DNA from: Algoriphagus sp. A40
GTDB taxonomy: Bacteria; Bacteroidota; Bacteroidia; Cytophagales; Cyclobacteriaceae
DNA: 64,000 nt
NCBI RefSeq assembly: GCF_002002735.1
Contig: NZ_MUNY01000059.1
Span: forward strand, 124,001 to 188,000
Reading direction: 5' to 3'
Shown here: piece by piece, positions 51,231 through 61,273 of the stretch
Layout: each line of letters begins with the position of its first letter
How positions within the stretch are numbered: the stretch's first letter is position 1
Made by a program: the position numbers and the translations under genes
Notes under the pieces: model-generated
Seen by the model: only the letters and a program-made list of their open reading frames with translations
Database searches by the model: none
What the model was told of the DNA's origin: nothing

Positions 51231-52928
51231 TTATTCAAATTCGTATGCTGCTTTCCGACCTGATTTCTCCAAAATCTCCTTTACCGTTTGTTGGTTGGCT
51301 CCCCCTGCCCTTCTTTTTGCAATATCATCCAGGTACCGGTCAATAAACTCCTGACTTAATTCTGAACTGTCACCGTATTTCTCCCGGAGTTTTTCCAATC
51401 GGGCATGAAGGTCTTTTTTGATTTCGATATAGGCAGGATCATCGTAGACGTTTTTCATTTCCTGAGGGTCCTTGGCGCGGTCGATCAGTTCCCATTCATC
51501 CACATCAAAATAGTAGTGAACCAGTTTGTACTCCTTAGTCACAATCGCATAGTGGCGCTTCACCATGTGGACCGCCGGATATTCGTAATAGTGGTAATAG
51601 ACCGCATCTCGGGTCCATTTCTCGGTTTGGCCAGTCAATATTGGGATCAGGCTTTCCCCCTGCATATCAGCCGGAGCAGGTACACCCGCAGCATCCAGAA
51701 ATGTCTGCGCAAAATCCAGGTTCTGCACCATTTCGTCAGATTTGGAACCAGCCTGCACTTTACCCGGCCAGGCTACCAAAAGCGGAGTTTTGAAAGATTC
51801 ATTGTAGATAAATCGTTTGTCAAACCATCCGTGCTCGCCCAGGTAAAATCCCTGATCTGAAGTGTACACGATAATGGTGTTTTCCATCAGGCCATTGGCT
51901 TCCAGGTAATCCAAAACTCTACCTACGTTCTCATCCACGGAGGCAATCGTCCCCAAATAATCCTGCATGTAGCGCTGATACCTCCACTGCATTTTTTCCT
52001 TTTCAGTCATGGTCGGATAGGCCTTTTTGAAGTCCTTGTTGACTTTCATATAGGCCTTGTCCCAGTTTGCCCTTTGTTCTGGATTGAGTCTTCCCACTTC
52101 CCGATCGAAGGCCCCTTTGTCCCAACCGGAAATATCCGGAATGCCCATTTCCTCCATTACTTCGGGATAAAGCTTGGAATCCCCAGCCCAGTTCATGTGT
52201 TTCAACAAGTTCATTTCGGCATCCCAGGCAGCAGATCCCCTGCCGGAATAATCGTCAAAAAGCGTTGCCGGCTCAGGAAACGTTTTGTTGGTGTATTCAT
52301 TCATGTGCCGTTCCGCCATCAGCCATTCCCTGTGGGGAGCCTTGTGTAAATACATCAGCATAAACGGCTGATCAGCATTCCTCTCGTTTTGCAGCCAATC
52401 AAGTGTCATATCCGTGACGATGTCGGTGACATATCCTTCGACTTTGATATTGCCTTCATTTTTGGTGATGAAATCTGGATTGTAGTACGAGCCTTGATCC
52501 GGCAAAATCTTGAATTGGTCAAATCCTTTGGGACTGTTGCCAAAGTGGAGTTTGCCAAACATGGCGGTCTGATAGCCGGCTTGCTGAAGGATCTTGGGAA
52601 AAGTGATGTTGGTGGTATCGAAAGGGAAATGGTTGTCGATTTTACCGTTGAGATGGCTGTGCTTTCCTGTCAAAATCGTCGCACGGGAAGGCGCACAGAT
52701 GGAATTGGTCACGCTGGCATTGGTAAAGAGCATACCCATCTTCGCTATCCGGTCGATATTCGGTGTCTCAATCAGATGATTGCTGTAGGCCGAAATGGCC
52801 TGATACGCATGGTCATCTGACATGATGAAGATGATATTCGGCCTTTTTTGTTCGGCTTCTTTCGGGCTGCAACTCCAAATCAAGGCAGTCAAACCCACTA
52901 AAAGCAGCGAAAAGTTGAAGTGTTTCAT
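51231..52928 (-). CDS. Lipoprotein sulfatase, family S1 (copy 2)
   Basis: A 565-residue paralogue of the sulfatase at 48553: long identical stretches such as NIIFIMSDDHAYQAISAY, SICAPSRATILTGKHSHLNG (Cys78) and YHYYEYPA. It differs in having a lipobox (IWSC, Cys20), so it is anchored to a membrane while copy 1 is freely periplasmic or secreted. Same likely substrate class. All active-site motifs are intact. Confidence 0.92.
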   Translation of the reverse strand: MKHFNFSLLLVGLTALIWSCSPKEAEQKRPNIIFIMSDDHAYQAISAYSNHLIETPNIDRIAKMGMLFTNASVTNSICAPSRATILTGKHSHLNGKIDNHFPFDTTNITFPKILQQAGYQTAMFGKLHFGNSPKGFDQFKILPDQGSYYNPDFITKNEGNIKVEGYVTDIVTDMTLDWLQNERNADQPFMLMYLHKAPHREWLMAERHMNEYTNKTFPEPATLFDDYSGRGSAAWDAEMNLLKHMNWAGDSKLYPEVMEEMGIPDISGWDKGAFDREVGRLNPEQRANWDKAYMKVNKDFKKAYPTMTEKEKMQWRYQRYMQDYLGTIASVDENVGRVLDYLEANGLMENTIIVYTSDQGFYLGEHGWFDKRFIYNESFKTPLLVAWPGKVQAGSKSDEMVQNLDFAQTFLDAAGVPAPADMQGESLIPILTGQTEKWTRDAVYYHYYEYPAVHMVKRHYAIVTKEYKLVHYYFDVDEWELIDRAKDPQEMKNVYDDPAYIEIKKDLHARLEKLREKYGDSSELSQEFIDRYLDDIAKRRAGGANQQTVKEILEKSGRKAAYEFE

Positions 52929-53268
52929 AGGTTTTTGGGTAATCTGGTTGGCCTGAAGATGTGATTTAATGCTTGGTTTTCAAAGTAAAAACAGGTTTTC
53001 GGAACCGGTTAGGTTTCATTTCAACCCACGGCCGCCGTGAGTGTAGCCACTCACGGTTTTCTACTTCCAGCGTGTGAGGACACTCGCTTGGGCGGCAAAA
53101 AAATCACAGCGAAATTAGTTTTCAAGCTTGCGAAAATCTCCGAATTGATTAATTTGAGGCACGCAACAGAAAATTCAAATCCTCGCCCAAAAACGGATAT
53201 ACTACAATCCGAGGGCTGGCACACTTAAACTAACTTTGCGAGTTGCGACCCACTTTACTGACAAAAAT
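52929..53268. other. Gap with a hairpin upstream of the P-loop/TIR gene
   Basis: No gene. A perfect 9-base hairpin CCGTGAGTG-TAGC-CACTCACGG at 53035-53056 is followed by TTTTCT, so it can act as a terminator; TGTGAGGACAC at 53074 is shared with the palindrome at 1310 (minus strand), pointing to a common repeat family. A Bacteroidetes promoter element TAACTTTG is at 53231-53238. Confidence 0.5.
53231..53238 (+). promoter_or_regulatory. Bacteroidetes -7 promoter element before the TIR gene
   Basis: TAACTTTG fits the TAnnTTTG consensus, 31 bases before ATG 53269. No convincing TTG element was seen at the -33 position, so it is a weak call. Confidence 0.4.
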
Positions 53269-54726
53269 ATGACAATAAAAAATCTTGAAGACGTATTTGT
53301 AACAGAGGGTGTTCCACTTTACACATTTGTAAAACCTCCCAACTATAACGAAATATTGCTTGATATACGTAAAGTAGGTAAGCCCGTTATTATTGAGGGG
53401 CAATCCGGAACAGGAAAAACAACTACGGTAAAGAAAATCCTTGAACAACTTACAGAAAGTTCAGAAATCATCTATTTGTCTGCCAGAAAGGCTGTTGATG
53501 TAGAACAAATAGTAAAAATTGCAAACAATTCGTTAGGAGGCTTCTATGTAATTGACGATTTCCATAGGTTGTCTTCCGAATTACAAGAAAAACTTGCTGA
53601 CATCGCAAAGATTGCCGCGGAAGAAGGCCATGATTCTAAATTTCCAAAACTGATACTAATTGGGATAAACCAGATTGGTTCTGAATTAATTCAACTGGTT
53701 CCTGATATAGCCAAACGATTTGGAATTCATAAGATTGAGTCGGGAACAGCCGATGTTATTAAGAATTTGGTTGATAGCGGGTGTATTCAACTAAACATAT
53801 CAATCACTAATTTGGATGAGATTTTTAAAGAATCAAAAGGTGACTATTGGTTGACGCAAATTTTATGTCAATCCATTTGTGCCATTCATGATGTAACGGA
53901 AACACAGTCTGAAAAAAGTCAAATCCAATACATTATTGAAGATACGCGTTTGAAAGTGGTTGGAAAACTAGAAGCTTCGTATCATATCCCTGTAAAAGAT
54001 TTTTGCAGAGGAAAACGCTTTAGAAAATCCAACGACCCATATTTCAAACTCTTACGGCTGATTGGCAAACAAAATTCTTCTATAGTCGACTTGAATAAAC
54101 TCGCTAATCAATATGAAGATGTTAAGGGTTCAATAAACAATATCAAGGAACGTCGCCTAGATATTTTACTGGAATCTAAGGAATCTTTATCGAGATACTT
54201 TTACTACAACAGTGACACAAAGAATTTCGCAATTGAAGACCCGGCACTGTTTTACTACATTAAACACCTAAACTGGGATAAGTTAAGAGATGATTGTGGT
54301 TTTAACGATGGCGAAAGAAATTATGAATTTGAAGTAGCTATATCTTTTGCCGGCGAAAACCGTGAACTAGCAAGAAAATTTACTGAAAAGCTCGAAATTT
54401 TTGATGTCAGCGTATTTTTTGATGAATTATACGAATCCAATCTTTTAGGTAAAGCTTTAACAAAACAATTTACTAGAATCTTTAATGATGAAAGTAAATT
54501 CGTGTTATGCTTATTAGACGCCCATCATCATGACAAAATCTGGCCTACATTCGAGCGAGAGACGTTTCGTGTAAGAGTTCAAGAAGAGGCAATAATCCCC
54601 GCTTATTTGGATGAGACAAAATTTCTCGGGATCCCGGAAGATTTGTACGGGTTTGACTTAAAACATGAATTTTCTGAAAATGATATTGACAACGCTGTGA
54701 TCAAGCTAGTTGAAAGGATTAGCTAA
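53269..54726 (+). CDS. P-loop NTPase with C-terminal TIR domain (putative anti-phage effector)
   Basis: A 485-residue protein from ATG 53269 (an in-frame TTG 33 bases upstream is less likely). Residues 20-330 are a P-loop ATPase: Walker A GQSGTGKTT (44-52), Walker B GFYVIDDFHR (91-100) and a sensor-like LILIGINQIGSEL, then a helical/winged part. Residues 352-470 are a TIR domain: EVAISFAGENRELARKF, VSVFFDELYESNLLGKAL, FVLCLLDAHHHDKIW and candidate catalytic Glu429 four residues after Trp425, the NADase position. Sensor-NTPase-TIR proteins of this kind deplete NAD on infection. It is AT-rich, single and flanked by core genes, which fits a horizontally acquired one-gene defence island. Confidence 0.82.
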   Translation: MTIKNLEDVFVTEGVPLYTFVKPPNYNEILLDIRKVGKPVIIEGQSGTGKTTTVKKILEQLTESSEIIYLSARKAVDVEQIVKIANNSLGGFYVIDDFHRLSSELQEKLADIAKIAAEEGHDSKFPKLILIGINQIGSELIQLVPDIAKRFGIHKIESGTADVIKNLVDSGCIQLNISITNLDEIFKESKGDYWLTQILCQSICAIHDVTETQSEKSQIQYIIEDTRLKVVGKLEASYHIPVKDFCRGKRFRKSNDPYFKLLRLIGKQNSSIVDLNKLANQYEDVKGSINNIKERRLDILLESKESLSRYFYYNSDTKNFAIEDPALFYYIKHLNWDKLRDDCGFNDGERNYEFEVAISFAGENRELARKFTEKLEIFDVSVFFDELYESNLLGKALTKQFTRIFNDESKFVLCLLDAHHHDKIWPTFERETFRVRVQEEAIIPAYLDETKFLGIPEDLYGFDLKHEFSENDIDNAVIKLVERIS

Positions 54727-54803
54727 AAAACCAAAGCCTTCCTTTCCCGACGAATCGTACGGTACTTGGGAGTATTTCCGGAAAAACTAAAAATCAGAAA
54801 TAA

Positions 54804-54834
54804 AAAAAGCTGCCCTGGAGTGGGGCAGCTTTTT
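54804..54834. terminator. Bidirectional terminator between the TIR gene and the RND operon
   Basis: AAAAAGCTGCCC (54804-54815) pairs with GGGCAGCTTTTT (54823-54834). Both strands give a T run after the stem. It separates converging genes. Confidence 0.85.
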
Positions 54835-54853
54835 GCTTTATCAATCAGCGAGC

Positions 54854-57800
54854 TTAATGCTCCGAAAAATGACTCAAATCGGCATTTTCTTCCAAACGCT
54901 CCAGTTCTTTTTTGCCATAAGCAATCTTGGTAATCACCACATACAGTACCGGGACGAAGAAAATAGCCAGGAACGTCGCTGCGAGCATCCCTCCGATTAC
55001 CGTCCAGCCGATCGTCTGTCTTGCCACTGCACCTGCACCGTTGGAAAGTGCCAATGGAACTACCCCAAGGATAAATGCCAGCGAAGTCATGATAATCGGA
55101 CGGAGGCGAAGTTTCACTGCATTTAAGGTCGCCTGAATAAGCGGCATGCCTTTGTCCACCCGCTCTTTGGCAAACTCCACAATCAAAATGGCGTTTTTGG
55201 CAGCCAAACCGATCAGGGTAATCAGACCGATCTGGGCATAGACGTTATTATCAAGTTTTGGAAGAAATGTCAAGGCCAAAATGGCCCCGAATGCTCCCAA
55301 AGGAAGTGACAGCAGGACAGAAAACGGTACAGACCAACTTTCATAGAGTGCCGCCAACAAGAGCGAAACCAGAATAATCGCCAGTGAGAAGATCAGGATC
55401 GTGCTGCTGCCCGCAGCCATCTCTTCGCGGCTCAGGCCGGAGAAATCGTAGCTATAGCCGTCAGGAAGCACCTCAGCGGCCACTTCCTGCAGGGCAGTGA
55501 TCGCCTGTCCGGAGCTGAATCCAGGGGCGGCGTTACCGTTGACCTCAGCCGAGCGGAAGAGGTTGTAGTGGGAGATTACCGGAGCACTTTCCACCACTTT
55601 GTAGTTGACCAAGGCACTGAGCGGCACAGCTTCGCCCTGTCGGTTGAGGACGTAGAACTTCTGCAGATCTTCGATACTGCTTCGGAAGGTCGTATCTGCC
55701 TGAGTTACCACGCGGAAGTTTCGGCCATACTTGGTGAAATCATTTACATAACTCGAGCCCATCATACTGGACATCGTGCTAAACACATCCGTCATCGATA
55801 CGCCGAGCTTTTTGATTTTTTCACGGTCCACTTCTACATGGTAGCCGGGGGTCTTTGCCGTAAAGAAGCTGTAGGCCATCGCGATTTCAGGACGGGCATT
55901 GGCAGCCTGAAGGAATTGTCCGAGCACGCCTTCCAACTCTTTCACATCTCCCCCGGCACGCTGCTCCACCATAAAGCTAAATCCGCCTGTCTGTCCCAGA
56001 CCTGGAATTGCAGGCGGCGGTACTACGACGATATTCGCTCCTTTGATCGCCGTAAACTTCTGGTTGAGGGCTCCAATGATCCCAAAGAGCTGAAGAGAAG
56101 GATCTTTTCGGGTCTCCCAAGGATGCATCTGCACAAAGAAAGTAGCGGAATTGGGTTTGAAAGAGAAGTTGATCGCATTCAATCCGCCGATACCGGTTAC
56201 GTTATTGATGCCTTCGGTACTGCGGATCAGCTGGTTCATTTCAGCCATGATTTCGCGTGTTCGCGAGCTGGAAGCGCCTTCGGGAAGTTCAACAGACACG
56301 AATAGTCTTCCCTCGTCTTCAGTCGGCAAGAAGCCGGTTGGTTTGGCTTGGAACAGGCCAAATGTCCCCGCAAAGATGCAGACCAGGATCACCAGCACCA
56401 GAGGAGCCTTTTTGATCCAAGATCTTACCCCGTTGGAATAGGAAGCGGTCACCCGCTCAAACCAATTGTTGAATCGGTAGAAAAACTTGTTCAAGCCTTT
56501 GCCTTCTGGGGTGACTTCTGAAGGTCTCAGCAAGAGGCTACAGAGCGCTGGAGTCAAAGTCAAAGCGACAAAGGCCGAGATCAATACCGAAATCGCAATG
56601 GTGATCGCAAACTGCTGGTACATTCTGCCCACAATCCCGGGAATAAAACCAACGGGAATAAACACAGCCGCCAGGATCAACGCAATCGCGATAACCGGAG
56701 CGGTGATGTCTTTCATTGCCCTTCTGGTGGCCTCTTGGGCAGAAAGTTTGAAGCGGTCGATGTAATGCTGCGCCGCTTCCACTACCACAATAGCATCATC
56801 CACCACAATCCCGATCGCCAGCACAAAGCCAAACATGGTCAGCGTATTGATGGTAAAGCCGAGCGGAATAAAGAAGATAAACGTCCCGATAATCGAAACT
56901 GGAATCGCTAGGATCGGAACCAGTGTCGCTCTCCAGCTTTGTAGGAAAAGAAATACCACGACAATCACCAAAAGCAAGGCTTCGCCGAATGTCTTGAGCA
57001 CTTCGTTGATGGAAACCTCCACCACGGACACAGATTCGAATGGCACTACATAGTCCATGTCTGCCGGAAAAGCGGCCTTCAGCTCGTCAAGAGCATTGTA
57101 CACGCCTTCGGCAGTCTCCAGCGCATTACTTCCGGGAGCCTGGTACACGAGGAGAATCGCAGCGTCCTGGCCGTTGACAGTAGAGTATCTTCCGTAGTCA
57201 AACTGCCCCAATTCCACCCGGGCGATATCCCTGAGATAGACCAATGAGCCATCTTCCGGATTGGTGCGGACGATGATGTTTTCAAACTCCTCCTGCTCGA
57301 CCAAGCGGCCATTGACCGTGATCGGGTATTCAAATGCCTGTGATGTAAACTGTGGCATACCGCCCACGGTTCCTGCAGCTACTTGGAGATTTTGCTCCTG
57401 AATCGCAGCATTGACCTGAGCCGTGGAGATGCCGTATTGGGCCATTTTATCCGGACGGAGCCACACCCGCATGGAGAAATCCTGCCCAATGGCATTGATA
57501 TCTCCTACCCCTTGTACCCGTGCCAAGGCATCCTTGATAAAGATGTTGGTGTAATTGGAGAGAAACTTGGGGTCGTGGCTACCTTTTGGGGAATAGATAC
57601 TGATCACCATCATGATGCTCGGGTTTCTTTTCCTCACGGTCAAACCCAGCCTGCGGACAGCTTCCGGCACAACCGGCTCCGCAATACTGACCCGGTTTTG
57701 TACATCCAGGGTCGCAATGTCGATGTCCGTGCCCACGTCAAAGGTCACGTTCATCTGCATCTGTCCGGTACTGGTGTTGTTGGAGCTGATGTAAGACATC

Positions 57801-58024
57801 CCCGGTGTACCATTGACCTGGGTTTCGATGGGCGTCGCTACCGTCTGCTCCACCGTCTGGGCATCCGCTCCGGAATAGATCGCTGACACCGAAACCACGG
57901 GAGGCGTGATATTGGGATATTGGGTCACCGGCAGGTTAAAGGCAGCCAGTGCGCCAACCAAGACGATCACGATGGAAATCACCATCGCCATCACCGGGCG
58001 TTTTATGAATATTTCTGATATCAT
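54854..58024 (-). CDS. RND multidrug efflux transporter, HAE1 family
   Basis: A 1056-residue inner-membrane pump with the AcrB plan: helix 1 (PVMAMVISIVIVLVGALAAF), porter domain, 12 helices, and the proton relay Asp409/Asp410 (GIVVDDAIVVVEAAQ). QYPNITPPVVSVSAIYSGADAQTVE is the family start. It exports hydrophobic compounds together with the next two gene products. The C-terminus is intact and of normal length. It is the last gene of a leftward operon. Confidence 0.95.
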   Translation of the reverse strand: MISEIFIKRPVMAMVISIVIVLVGALAAFNLPVTQYPNITPPVVSVSAIYSGADAQTVEQTVATPIETQVNGTPGMSYISSNNTSTGQMQMNVTFDVGTDIDIATLDVQNRVSIAEPVVPEAVRRLGLTVRKRNPSIMMVISIYSPKGSHDPKFLSNYTNIFIKDALARVQGVGDINAIGQDFSMRVWLRPDKMAQYGISTAQVNAAIQEQNLQVAAGTVGGMPQFTSQAFEYPITVNGRLVEQEEFENIIVRTNPEDGSLVYLRDIARVELGQFDYGRYSTVNGQDAAILLVYQAPGSNALETAEGVYNALDELKAAFPADMDYVVPFESVSVVEVSINEVLKTFGEALLLVIVVVFLFLQSWRATLVPILAIPVSIIGTFIFFIPLGFTINTLTMFGFVLAIGIVVDDAIVVVEAAQHYIDRFKLSAQEATRRAMKDITAPVIAIALILAAVFIPVGFIPGIVGRMYQQFAITIAISVLISAFVALTLTPALCSLLLRPSEVTPEGKGLNKFFYRFNNWFERVTASYSNGVRSWIKKAPLVLVILVCIFAGTFGLFQAKPTGFLPTEDEGRLFVSVELPEGASSSRTREIMAEMNQLIRSTEGINNVTGIGGLNAINFSFKPNSATFFVQMHPWETRKDPSLQLFGIIGALNQKFTAIKGANIVVVPPPAIPGLGQTGGFSFMVEQRAGGDVKELEGVLGQFLQAANARPEIAMAYSFFTAKTPGYHVEVDREKIKKLGVSMTDVFSTMSSMMGSSYVNDFTKYGRNFRVVTQADTTFRSSIEDLQKFYVLNRQGEAVPLSALVNYKVVESAPVISHYNLFRSAEVNGNAAPGFSSGQAITALQEVAAEVLPDGYSYDFSGLSREEMAAGSSTILIFSLAIILVSLLLAALYESWSVPFSVLLSLPLGAFGAILALTFLPKLDNNVYAQIGLITLIGLAAKNAILIVEFAKERVDKGMPLIQATLNAVKLRLRPIIMTSLAFILGVVPLALSNGAGAVARQTIGWTVIGGMLAATFLAIFFVPVLYVVITKIAYGKKELERLEENADLSHFSEH

Positions 58025-58062
58025 CTCTTACGATTCTTGATTTGAAAAAAAATGAACGCGAC

Positions 58063-59166
58063 CTATTGCACTTGGACTTTTGAACCCTGCCGAATCTTCT
58101 GAAGTCCGTCCACCACAATGGTCTGGCCTGGCTGGAGTCCTTCTCGCACGGCCACTTCAGTTCCGAAAACAGTTCCCAGCTTCAACGTTTGCTGGGTCAA
58201 GGTGCTATCCTGGCCGACCACATACACAAAATACTCGCCCATCTGCTCAGTCACCGCTTTGTATGGAATCACCAGTTGGTCTCCATGGTCAGCATTAATC
58301 ACCTGCAGCACGCCGGTCATTCCCGGCACAAGCATTCTGTCAGGATTGGGAAATTCAACCCGGACATTGATCGTACCGGTTTGTCGTCCTACAGCCCGAT
58401 CCACTGTGGCCAATTTTCCGGGATAAGGATACTGGCTTCCATCGCTAAGCTTCAGCGTAAACAGGGAATCCGGCACATCTGGGGCATTGACCAGCTTGTA
58501 ATAGCGGGGAATCTCTTTTTCGTTGATCACGAAGTCCACCTGCATTGGGTCCGTGGAAGACAGGGTGTTGAGCAAAGGCTGGCCCGGTGAGACCTGTGTC
58601 CCCAATCTCACCTGCGAGATGCCGATCCTGCCGTCAAAGGGCGCGGAAATTTGGGAATAACCCAGATCCGTCTCAGCAGCTGAGACTTGTGCTTTACTTG
58701 CCTGGACCTGAGCTTCAGCAGCCAGGAGTTCGGCTTTGGCATTGTCCAAAACCTGCTTGGCAATGGCTTCATTTTGATCCAGTCGTTCGTATCGCTCCAC
58801 ATCCTTCTGGATTCTGGCCAGGTTGGCATTGGCCGAAGCCAAAGAAGCCGCCGCCTGATTCCTAGCTGCCAAATATTTGCTTTGGTCGATTTGATAAAGT
58901 TTTTGGCCTTTTTTGACCTGCTGCCCATCCTGCACAAAAATATGCGTGATGTAGCCACTGACCTGCGGACGGAGTTCGATCTCGTTGAGTGCGACGACCG
59001 TGGTCGGATAAGTGTCCAGTCCTTTGACGGATTTACTGGCCACTTTGTACACTGAAACTGCCGCAGGTGCTGGTGGTGGCGGTCCTTGGGTTTGCTTTCC
59101 GCAGCCATAGACTACCATCCCGATTGCCGCAAAGAATAAGATGCTTGGATTAAAATATTTTTTCAT
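58063..59166 (-). CDS. RND membrane fusion lipoprotein (AcrA-like)
   Basis: A 367-residue periplasmic adaptor with lipobox VVYGC (Cys22). It shows the lipoyl half-motifs RPQVSGYITHIFVQDGQQVKKGQ and FDGRIGISQVRLGTQVSPGQ, and a coiled-coil hairpin between (LASANANLARIQKDVERYERL). It links the RND pump to the outer membrane channel. Confidence 0.94.
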   Translation of the reverse strand: MKKYFNPSILFFAAIGMVVYGCGKQTQGPPPPAPAAVSVYKVASKSVKGLDTYPTTVVALNEIELRPQVSGYITHIFVQDGQQVKKGQKLYQIDQSKYLAARNQAAASLASANANLARIQKDVERYERLDQNEAIAKQVLDNAKAELLAAEAQVQASKAQVSAAETDLGYSQISAPFDGRIGISQVRLGTQVSPGQPLLNTLSSTDPMQVDFVINEKEIPRYYKLVNAPDVPDSLFTLKLSDGSQYPYPGKLATVDRAVGRQTGTINVRVEFPNPDRMLVPGMTGVLQVINADHGDQLVIPYKAVTEQMGEYFVYVVGQDSTLTQQTLKLGTVFGTEVAVREGLQPGQTIVVDGLQKIRQGSKVQVQ

Positions 59167-59167
59167 G

Positions 59168-60505
59168 TTAGAATGAGGATTCGATGGAAGATGGATTGAT
59201 CAGTCCCATAGCGCGCTGGAGTTCCAGCTTGCTGGACAGGACACTGTAGAGGGCGTTGTAGTTGTTGATCTGGGCGGCGCGGAGCTCGGACTCGGCTACA
59301 ACCAGGTCCACATAGGCTTTGACCCCTTCGTCGTATTGAAGCTTGATGGTATTATAGACTTCCTCAGCCAAGTCAAGATTATCCTGAAGTGCCTGCCATG
59401 CGAAGTAATTGGCATTGTAGTCTGCCAAGGCGGACTCGTAATCTGTATTGAGCTGCTTTTCGAAGTCGGTCAGGGAAACTCTGGATTTTTCCTGTCTCAG
59501 CTTGGCCAGTCTTACCTCATCGGAGCGTTTGCCTCCCTGGAAAATCGGGAGGGATGCTGTCAGGCCCAAAGCCGAGGTGGGAAAAGACTCGTTCAGAAGA
59601 CCGGAGAAGTTCTGGTTGAAAAACAGGAAGTTGTAGTTGTAGTAACCCTTCACTGTGGGGATATAAGCCCACTTGGAATAGCTGGTCTCCAATTCAGACA
59701 AGGAATAGCGGGTCCGGGCAAGCTGGTAGTCCACTCTGTTTTCAAGGATGAAGTCCGGTGCGAAATCCAATTCTGCCCTGCCTGCCATCTCTCCATACTC
59801 ATAGTGAAGTGTCAGTTCTCGATCCAGAGGATAACCGCTCACCTGCTTGAGGTAGGAGTATTTGGCTTCCAATGAAGTCACCAGACGGTTTCGCTGGCTC
59901 TGGATGTTTGCCAGACCAATGCTGGCTCTTTGGTAGTCGGTTTTGTCCACAAGTCCGGCCTCGAAGCGGGCACGGGCATCCTTGTATTGTTTCTCTTGGC
60001 GGACGATATTTTCGTCAAAAACCTTGATCTGCTCAATGGTCAGCAGCAGGTCATAAAAAGCGCGGGCTACCGTGATCACCGCATCGATCTTTTGGGTTTC
60101 CATGGTTTGACTCAGTTGGTCTCTCACAAGACTGGAGCCTTTGGAAACCAGGAATACGTCCCGGTTGAAAATCGTCTGGTCAACGGTAAAGTTGAGGTTA
60201 CCCGAGTAGGGCTGGCCAAAAGTGATCACCTGGTCACCGATCGGTTGCTGTCGCAGCTTCAGGTTGTTGGTCAATTCGGAATTAGCCGACACTTGGGGCA
60301 ACCAGGCAGAAAGGCTGGACTTGATCTGTCGGTCGCCAATCTCTGCATCGAGCTCGGAAACCTGGATCATTGGACTGTTGAGCAGGGCAAACTTGACCAT
60401 CTCCTCAACGGTGAATCGTGTACTGTCTTCGGGGACTTCCTGGGCTTTCAATCCCGCCACTGAAGTCAGCCAAAAAACACATAGTAAAAAACGTCTTTGT
60501 CGCAT
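59168..60505 (-). CDS. TolC-like outer membrane efflux protein
   Basis: A 445-residue protein with signal peptide ending in GLKAQ. Two OEP repeats are visible: FALLNSPMIQVSELDAEIGDRQIKSSLSAWLPQVSANSEL and VDYQLARTRYSLSELETSYSKWAYIPTVKGYYNYNF. It forms the outer membrane exit channel; its stop is 1 base from the acrA-type start. Confidence 0.94.
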   Translation of the reverse strand: MRQRRFLLCVFWLTSVAGLKAQEVPEDSTRFTVEEMVKFALLNSPMIQVSELDAEIGDRQIKSSLSAWLPQVSANSELTNNLKLRQQPIGDQVITFGQPYSGNLNFTVDQTIFNRDVFLVSKGSSLVRDQLSQTMETQKIDAVITVARAFYDLLLTIEQIKVFDENIVRQEKQYKDARARFEAGLVDKTDYQRASIGLANIQSQRNRLVTSLEAKYSYLKQVSGYPLDRELTLHYEYGEMAGRAELDFAPDFILENRVDYQLARTRYSLSELETSYSKWAYIPTVKGYYNYNFLFFNQNFSGLLNESFPTSALGLTASLPIFQGGKRSDEVRLAKLRQEKSRVSLTDFEKQLNTDYESALADYNANYFAWQALQDNLDLAEEVYNTIKLQYDEGVKAYVDLVVAESELRAAQINNYNALYSVLSSKLELQRAMGLINPSSIESSF

Positions 60506-60531
60506 TAAAATATAATTGGTTTAAAAGGTTC

Positions 60532-61110
60532 CTATTGAAATTTGATTCCGTCCCAAACCATTTGGGGAATCAGGTGGAGATCCTGGGATGCTGAGGCAGT
60601 TTTGGTTTTAAAATAAGTCCGGAATCTGATCAGTGAAATGATACTCCCCATGACCATAATCGAGAGAATCCGGGGATTGAGCGGTCTCAGAATTCCAGAT
60701 TCCACACCTTCCTTGAAAAAGCCCAGGGTCCACTCTCCCCAGGGATCATTCTCAAGTTGAATCGCATCGGTATTGTAAGGGCTGCTTGAAAATTGATCCA
60801 GAAAGCTCTGAAATGCCGGTCTTTCCTGATAAAGTGAAGTCAGGTTATTCCAAAAATCAAAAAACCGCTCCTCAAAGTTCTTTTTGGGATCATCTTTTCT
60901 GCTTATTTCTTTCAACACCTCGGATTTCACATAGCGGTAAAGCTCCAAAATCAGTTCGTCCTTACTTTCGAAGTAAGTGTAAACGGAGCCTGCAGCGACT
61001 GAAGCATGTTTTGCTACCTGACTGATGGGGCAGCCGTGAAAGCCTTTATCTCTGATAAGCTCCAAGGCGCTTTCAAGAATCTGGGATTTTTTACCTGTTG
61101 TTTGATCCAT
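60532..61110 (-). CDS. TetR/AcrR repressor of the efflux operon
   Basis: A 192-residue protein; HTH at residues 9-52 (KSQILESALELIRDKGFHGCPISQVAKHASVAAGSVYTYFESKDELI). First gene of the efflux operon, 26 bases from the tolC-type start. A matching operator 11 bases before its own start indicates autorepression and drug-induced release of the whole operon. Confidence 0.92.
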   Translation of the reverse strand: MDQTTGKKSQILESALELIRDKGFHGCPISQVAKHASVAAGSVYTYFESKDELILELYRYVKSEVLKEISRKDDPKKNFEERFFDFWNNLTSLYQERPAFQSFLDQFSSSPYNTDAIQLENDPWGEWTLGFFKEGVESGILRPLNPRILSIMVMGSIISLIRFRTYFKTKTASASQDLHLIPQMVWDGIKFQ

Positions 61111-61120
61111 ACATTTAGAC

Positions 61121-61138
61121 TGAATGAACGTTCAATCA
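61121..61138. promoter_or_regulatory. TetR operator of the efflux operon
   Basis: TGAATGAACGTTCAATCA is an 18-base inverted repeat (8 of 9 pairs match), 11 bases before the TetR start. Typical TetR-type operator length and position. Confidence 0.75.
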
Positions 61139-61273
61139 CAGCCTGTTGGTTAAAGTTCCCGGAGTCAGGATATATTCCTGATTTTTCTTCGAATGGTAAA
61201 ATTCAGGGTCAAAACAAGAAGAGCTGTCAAAAAACAATCATGAATTATGGGTATTCATCCACAGACTTGAAAA

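Noticed and set aside
55568..56305. Long plus-strand frame (245 codons) opposite the RND pump
   Set aside because: Antisense to a strongly conserved pump gene; composition follows the complementary strand and it has no domain of its own.
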